NCBI RefSeq assembly: GCF_007830295.1
Contig: NZ_VLKC01000002.1
Location: forward strand, 3,025,219 to 3,089,218
Source: Sporomusa sp. KB1
GTDB taxonomy: Bacteria > Bacillota > Negativicutes > Sporomusales > Sporomusaceae
DNA length: 64,000 bases
Reading direction: 5' to 3'
Shown: positions 60,918 to 64,000 of the stretch, one piece after another
Layout of the letters: the number at the start of each line of letters is the position of its first letter
Position numbering within the stretch: the first letter of the stretch is position 1
Program-made: the position numbers and the translations under genes
The notes under the pieces: model-generated
What the model was told of the DNA's origin: nothing
The model's input: the letters and a program-made list of their open reading frames with translations, nothing else
Databases searched by the model: none

Positions 60918-62156
60918 ATGACTAAATCTTTTATTCAGCAATCATTTGCTGAGCGAATTGGGGGAAATAAATTCGGAAATGATGCCATTCTATATAAATT
61001 TGAAAAAATTAAAAGAGCTAAAAGGGAGGCGCGTAAAAACAATCCCAATGTGGAATTAATTGATCTTGGGGTAGGTGAACCAGATTGGATGGCGGAAGAG
61101 GAAGTTATTGAAGTCTTATACGAACAAGCTAAGCTGAGAGAAAATAGAGGATATGCCGATAATGGTATACAAGTATTTAAGGATGCTGCTGTTCATTATA
61201 TGGAGAAAGTTTATCAAGTTTATGGTCTTAATTCAATTAATGAGGTAAATCACGGAATTGGTTCGAAGTCGATTTTGGCACTTTTGCCACTGGCCTTTAT
61301 TAATCCGGGGGATATTGCTATTATGACTGTACCCGGGTATCCTGTTATGGGGACTATGACCAAAGCGTTAGGAGGAGAAGTGGTTAATTTGCCGCTCTTA
61401 GCTGAAAATAGTTATTTACCTGAATTGGACTCTTTGACTTCTAAACAGTGCCATAGAGCTAAATTGTTGTATATTAACTACCCTAACAATCCAACCGGAG
61501 CTACTGCGACTAAAAAGTTTTTTGAAAAAGTCGTACAGTTTGCCAAGGAAAATAAGATCATTGTCGTATCAGACGCTGCTTACGCGGCACTTACTTTTGA
61601 AGGACAGCGCCCGCTTAGCTTTTTGTCAGTTGAGGGCGCTAAAGATGTTGGGATAGAGATTCACTCGTTATCCAAAGCATTTAACATGACTGGGTGGCGT
61701 CTGGCATTTGTGTGTGGTAATGAATTAGTAGTGAAAGGATTTGCAACTGTAAAAGATGACAATGATTCTGGTCAGTTTGCAGCTATTCAAAAGGCTGGCG
61801 TTTATTGTTTGCAGCATCCTGAAATAACGGAAAAAACAGCTTTGAAATATTCGCGCCGTCATACTATGTTGGTGAAGGCATTAAAACATATTGGGTTCAC
61901 AGTCACTAAGCCTAAAGCATCATTTTACTTATATACAGGCATTCCCCATAGTACCAAAAGCGGAAGATGCTTCACGTCAGCAGAAGATTTTTCCGAGTTC
62001 TTACTTAAAGAAGCACTAATTTCAGTTGTCCCATGGGATGACGCCGGGGCATACATTAGGCTTTCCGTTACCTTTGAGGCGAGGGATGAAAAGGAAGAAG
62101 AACGGATTATTTCTGAAATTGCGCGACGTTTGGATAACATTGGTTTCATTTTTTAA
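60918..62156 (+). CDS. dapL: LL-diaminopimelate aminotransferase
   Basis: 412 residues, fold-type I PLP enzyme making LL-diaminopimelate directly from tetrahydrodipicolinate for lysine and peptidoglycan. The N-terminal FAERIGGNKFGNDAILYKFEKIKRA, DLGVGEPDWMA, YADNGIQVFKDA, NYPNNPTGATA and the PLP lysine in IHSLSKAFNMTGWRLAFVCGN match DapL. RBS GAAGGGGAT. A closely related aminotransferase role cannot be fully excluded. Confidence 0.88.
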   Translation: MTKSFIQQSFAERIGGNKFGNDAILYKFEKIKRAKREARKNNPNVELIDLGVGEPDWMAEEEVIEVLYEQAKLRENRGYADNGIQVFKDAAVHYMEKVYQVYGLNSINEVNHGIGSKSILALLPLAFINPGDIAIMTVPGYPVMGTMTKALGGEVVNLPLLAENSYLPELDSLTSKQCHRAKLLYINYPNNPTGATATKKFFEKVVQFAKENKIIVVSDAAYAALTFEGQRPLSFLSVEGAKDVGIEIHSLSKAFNMTGWRLAFVCGNELVVKGFATVKDDNDSGQFAAIQKAGVYCLQHPEITEKTALKYSRRHTMLVKALKHIGFTVTKPKASFYLYTGIPHSTKSGRCFTSAEDFSEFLLKEALISVVPWDDAGAYIRLSVTFEARDEKEEERIISEIARRLDNIGFIF

Positions 62157-62163
62157 CGGGGTT

Positions 62164-62193
62164 ACTGACAGCATGGTAAACCATGCTGTCAGT
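62164..62193 (+). terminator. Hairpin after dapL
   Basis: ACTGACAGCATGGT pairs perfectly with ACCATGCTGTCAGT around AA. A T tract is lacking, so termination is uncertain. Confidence 0.55.
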
Positions 62194-62397
62194 AGTACAT
62201 GCAGAGAAATGCACCCGGTGTTGTTGTTGTCATGAATTGTGTCCTGAGAAGCTGTACATATCAAAAGGAATTGGTTATATGAAAGTTTATTGTACTAGCA
62301 AGTGAATCTTCCAGGCGAAAGCAGGATAACATAAATATGATGTTATGATTATGAGTCCAGTAAAGCTGGTTAGAGTCCAGCGTATGTTGGAGGGAGA

Positions 62398-63117
62398 ATG
62401 TTGATAAATGAGAACTCGATATCTTTTGATTCTTATGAAAAAATGGCAGAATATTATTTTGAATGTGTTGATACGAAACCATTTAATGCGTACTATGAAA
62501 GACCAGCTACATTGTCATTGCTTCCTGGTATTGCCGGAAAAAAGGTGCTAGATGCCGGATGTGCCGCAGGCTGGTATAGTAAATGGCTGTTGGACAATGA
62601 CGCAAAGGTAATAGCGATAGATTTTAGTCCTAGTATGATAGAAATGACACGGAAAAGAATTGGTGAAAAGGCTGACATTAGACAGGCTGATCTCAATGAA
62701 CCGTTAACTTTCATCGAGGATAAATCAATCGATGTGATAGTGTCATCGTTAACACTTCACTATATTAAAGACTGGAAACCTGTAATGGCTGAGTTTAATA
62801 GAGTATTAAAGCCATTAGGTTCATTAGTTTTTTCTGTGCATCATCCGTTTATGGACTTTACACATTTTAACAGGGAAAACTATTTTTTAACGGAGATTAT
62901 TGAAGATGAATGGGAAACTAATGTAGGGAAAGTAAAAGTCCAATTTTATCGAAGACCTTTATGTCATATAATCTCACCGGTAATAGACGCGGGATTTATA
63001 ATTGAAAAGCTAATAGAACCTATGCCGACAGAGAAATTCAAACAATTACATCCCAAAGTATATCAAAGGCTAACCCAAAAACCCCAGTTTATTTTTTTGC
63101 GAGCAAGAAAAAGCTAA
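62398..63117 (+). CDS. Class I SAM-dependent methyltransferase
   Basis: 239 residues. Motif I VLDAGCAAGWYSKWL, motif II IAIDFSPSMIEMTRKRIG, VIVSSLTLHYIKDWKPVMAEFNRVLKPLGSLVFSVHHPF. It resembles Methyltransf_11/UbiE-like small-molecule methyltransferases. Substrate unknown. RBS GGAGGGAG. Nothing in the neighbourhood indicates a pathway. Confidence 0.9.
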   Translation: MLINENSISFDSYEKMAEYYFECVDTKPFNAYYERPATLSLLPGIAGKKVLDAGCAAGWYSKWLLDNDAKVIAIDFSPSMIEMTRKRIGEKADIRQADLNEPLTFIEDKSIDVIVSSLTLHYIKDWKPVMAEFNRVLKPLGSLVFSVHHPFMDFTHFNRENYFLTEIIEDEWETNVGKVKVQFYRRPLCHIISPVIDAGFIIEKLIEPMPTEKFKQLHPKVYQRLTQKPQFIFLRARKS

Positions 63118-63146
63118 ATAGAACAAAATTGTGAAAAGCAATAGAA

Positions 63147-63204
63147 AAGTGAGCCATTTGACATTCAGAAAGTGAGCCACTTTTGATGCTCAAGAAGTGA
63201 GCCA
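63147..63204. repeat. Three direct AAGTGAGCCA repeats at the IS21 end
   Basis: Copies at 63147-63156, 63170-63179 and 63195-63204, spaced 23 and 25 bp apart. Multiple terminal repeats of this kind are transposase-binding sites in IS21 elements. Confidence 0.8.
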
Positions 63205-63219
63205 CCCCGATAAAAAATA

Positions 63220-64000
63220 TTAGACCTCTTGGTCTCCGCTGTTGTCTGGAGTCTCACCTCCAAACTGTCCGATTGCCGCAATCCTCTGGCGGAGGCGGTA
63301 TGAGGGACCGTTAGTATCGACAATATGAGAACGATGCGTCATTCGGTCCACGATAGCAGCAGTAAGCATAGGATCACCGAAGATCTCCGTCCAGCGTGAA
63401 AACTCCAGGTTCGTAGTGATGATCACACTGCCACGCTCATTACGACTGGATAGAATCTGAAATAGCAGCTCGGCGCTGGAACGCGCGAAGGTTAGATACG
63501 ACAGTTCATCCAAAATCAATAGATTGAGTTTGGTGAGTTGTTGTTCCAACTTAGAAAGTGTGTGATTTTGCTGAGCTTCTAACAAATCATTCACTAGCCC
63601 CGCAGCAGTGTAAAACCGCACGCGCAGTCCTTTTTCACAGGCTTTTAGACCGAGGGCAGTTGCCAGATGCGTTTTCCCAGTACCAGGGTTGCCACAAAAG
63701 ACAATGCCTTCTTTTTGCTGGATATATTGACAATCCGCCAGTTGCCAGATAACAGCAGGGTCTATGTGTGGTACGTTTTTGAAGTCAAACTCATCGAGGG
63801 TTTTAATGACCGGAAACTTGGCTTGCTGCATTTTTAGGCGGCGTTGATTTTCCTGACGATGCGCCACTTCATTTTTCATGATTTTGAGCAGAAAATCCGC
63901 ATAGCCCCAGCCATTTTGCTCCGCTTCCCGAGCCACCGTCTGGTATTTAGAGAAACAAGGCAGCTTTAGCTGCTTAGCATAAAACGTAATTATTCCCGCA
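63220..64000 (-). CDS. istB: IstB-like ATP-binding protein, partial
   Basis: At least 259 residues in the window. The reading frame stays open to the window edge (…ITFYAKQLKLPCFSKYQTVAREAEQ), so the true start is beyond 64000 and the GTG at 63936 is not the start. DnaC/IstB AAA+ domain: Walker A CGNPGTGKTHLATALG, Walker B LLILDELSYL, sensor ITTNLEFSRW, VDRMTHRSHIVDTNG. It is the helper ATPase of IS21 transposition. Confidence 0.93.
   Translation of the reverse strand, partial: AGIITFYAKQLKLPCFSKYQTVAREAEQNGWGYADFLLKIMKNEVAHRQENQRRLKMQQAKFPVIKTLDEFDFKNVPHIDPAVIWQLADCQYIQQKEGIVFCGNPGTGKTHLATALGLKACEKGLRVRFYTAAGLVNDLLEAQQNHTLSKLEQQLTKLNLLILDELSYLTFARSSAELLFQILSSRNERGSVIITTNLEFSRWTEIFGDPMLTAAIVDRMTHRSHIVDTNGPSYRLRQRIAAIGQFGGETPDNSGDQEV

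Larger units (their letters stand above)
63130..64000 (-). mobile_element. IS21-family element, left part in window
   Basis: The istB-like gene and the adjacent 85 bp carrying three AAGTGAGCCA repeats (63147, 63170, 63195) form the end of an IS21-type element. The terminal TG may be at 63130. The istA transposase and other end lie beyond the window. Confidence 0.75.

Noticed and set aside
63147..63204. CRISPR-like direct repeats
   Set aside because: Only three 10-bp repeats next to istB; they fit the terminal binding sites of an IS21 element.

Overview
The window looks like a chromosomal segment of a spore-forming, outer-membrane-bearing, anaerobic Firmicute of the class Negativicutes, probably Sporomusaceae (Pelosinus/Sporomusa-like). 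The basis is an SLH-domain porin of the OmpM type, a CotF-like spore coat protein, LL-diaminopimelate aminotransferase, HydE, a double-cubane reductase with its activator, and strong AGGAGG ribosome-binding sites. The genus is an inference. No rRNA, tRNA or CRISPR array was seen.

Layout. 0-2.2 kb: a DUF2325 protein, a CheY-like gene broken by an in-frame TAG, flavodoxin, and decayed transposase fragments. 2.3-4.6 kb: a nitrogenase-reductase-like NifH and a NifB without any NifDK, preceded by a terminator-like hairpin. 4.9-6.3 kb: the porin. 6.3-19.2 kb: a sulfur/methionine region with two cysK genes, an orphan ABC ATPase, two duplicated DUF2292 proteins, two radical SAM genes (one is HydE), a cystathionine gamma-synthase-type enzyme and metX each behind a SAM-I riboswitch, an orphan LivK-type binding protein, and the double-cubane reductase pair. 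Four copies of a small leader element (conserved GCTGA, a covarying 4-bp hairpin, then an abutting terminator) precede cysK, cysK2 and the DUF2292/radical SAM pair.

19.5-24.8 kb: an ABC-2 permease, a chemoreceptor-like protein with inverted domain order, an OxlT-like MFS carrier, an SDR dehydrogenase and a MerR regulator that appears to start at AUU. 25-37.6 kb: signalling genes, namely DUF4337, HD-GYP, GAF-GAF-GGDEF, a pyridoxal/HMP kinase divergent from a PdxR-type regulator, a HAD phosphatase, a second HD-GYP, and an operon of a CheA-like kinase fused to a CheX-like domain, CheY and a CheX-like protein.

38-52.7 kb: single genes (hemolysin III, BaiN-like flavoprotein, exported beta-carbonic anhydrase, CotF, a PIN-like protein with a Lys/Pro tail, a GGDEF-EAL sensor, LysR/TauE, HxlR/flavin reductase, DUF2148, SOD) and three very small proteins. 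52.9-64 kb: type III polyketide synthase plus ICMT methyltransferase, a sigma-54 activator divergent from an iron alcohol dehydrogenase with a -24/-12 promoter, a polar amino-acid ABC transporter, a MarR regulator apparently starting at AUA behind a perfect 27-bp palindrome, dapL, a methyltransferase, and the end of an IS21-family element cut by the window edge.

The main theme is sulfur amino-acid supply (homoserine acetylation, transsulfuration, cysteine synthesis) under at least two RNA-level controls, beside nitrogenase-like reductive chemistry and extensive c-di-GMP signalling.
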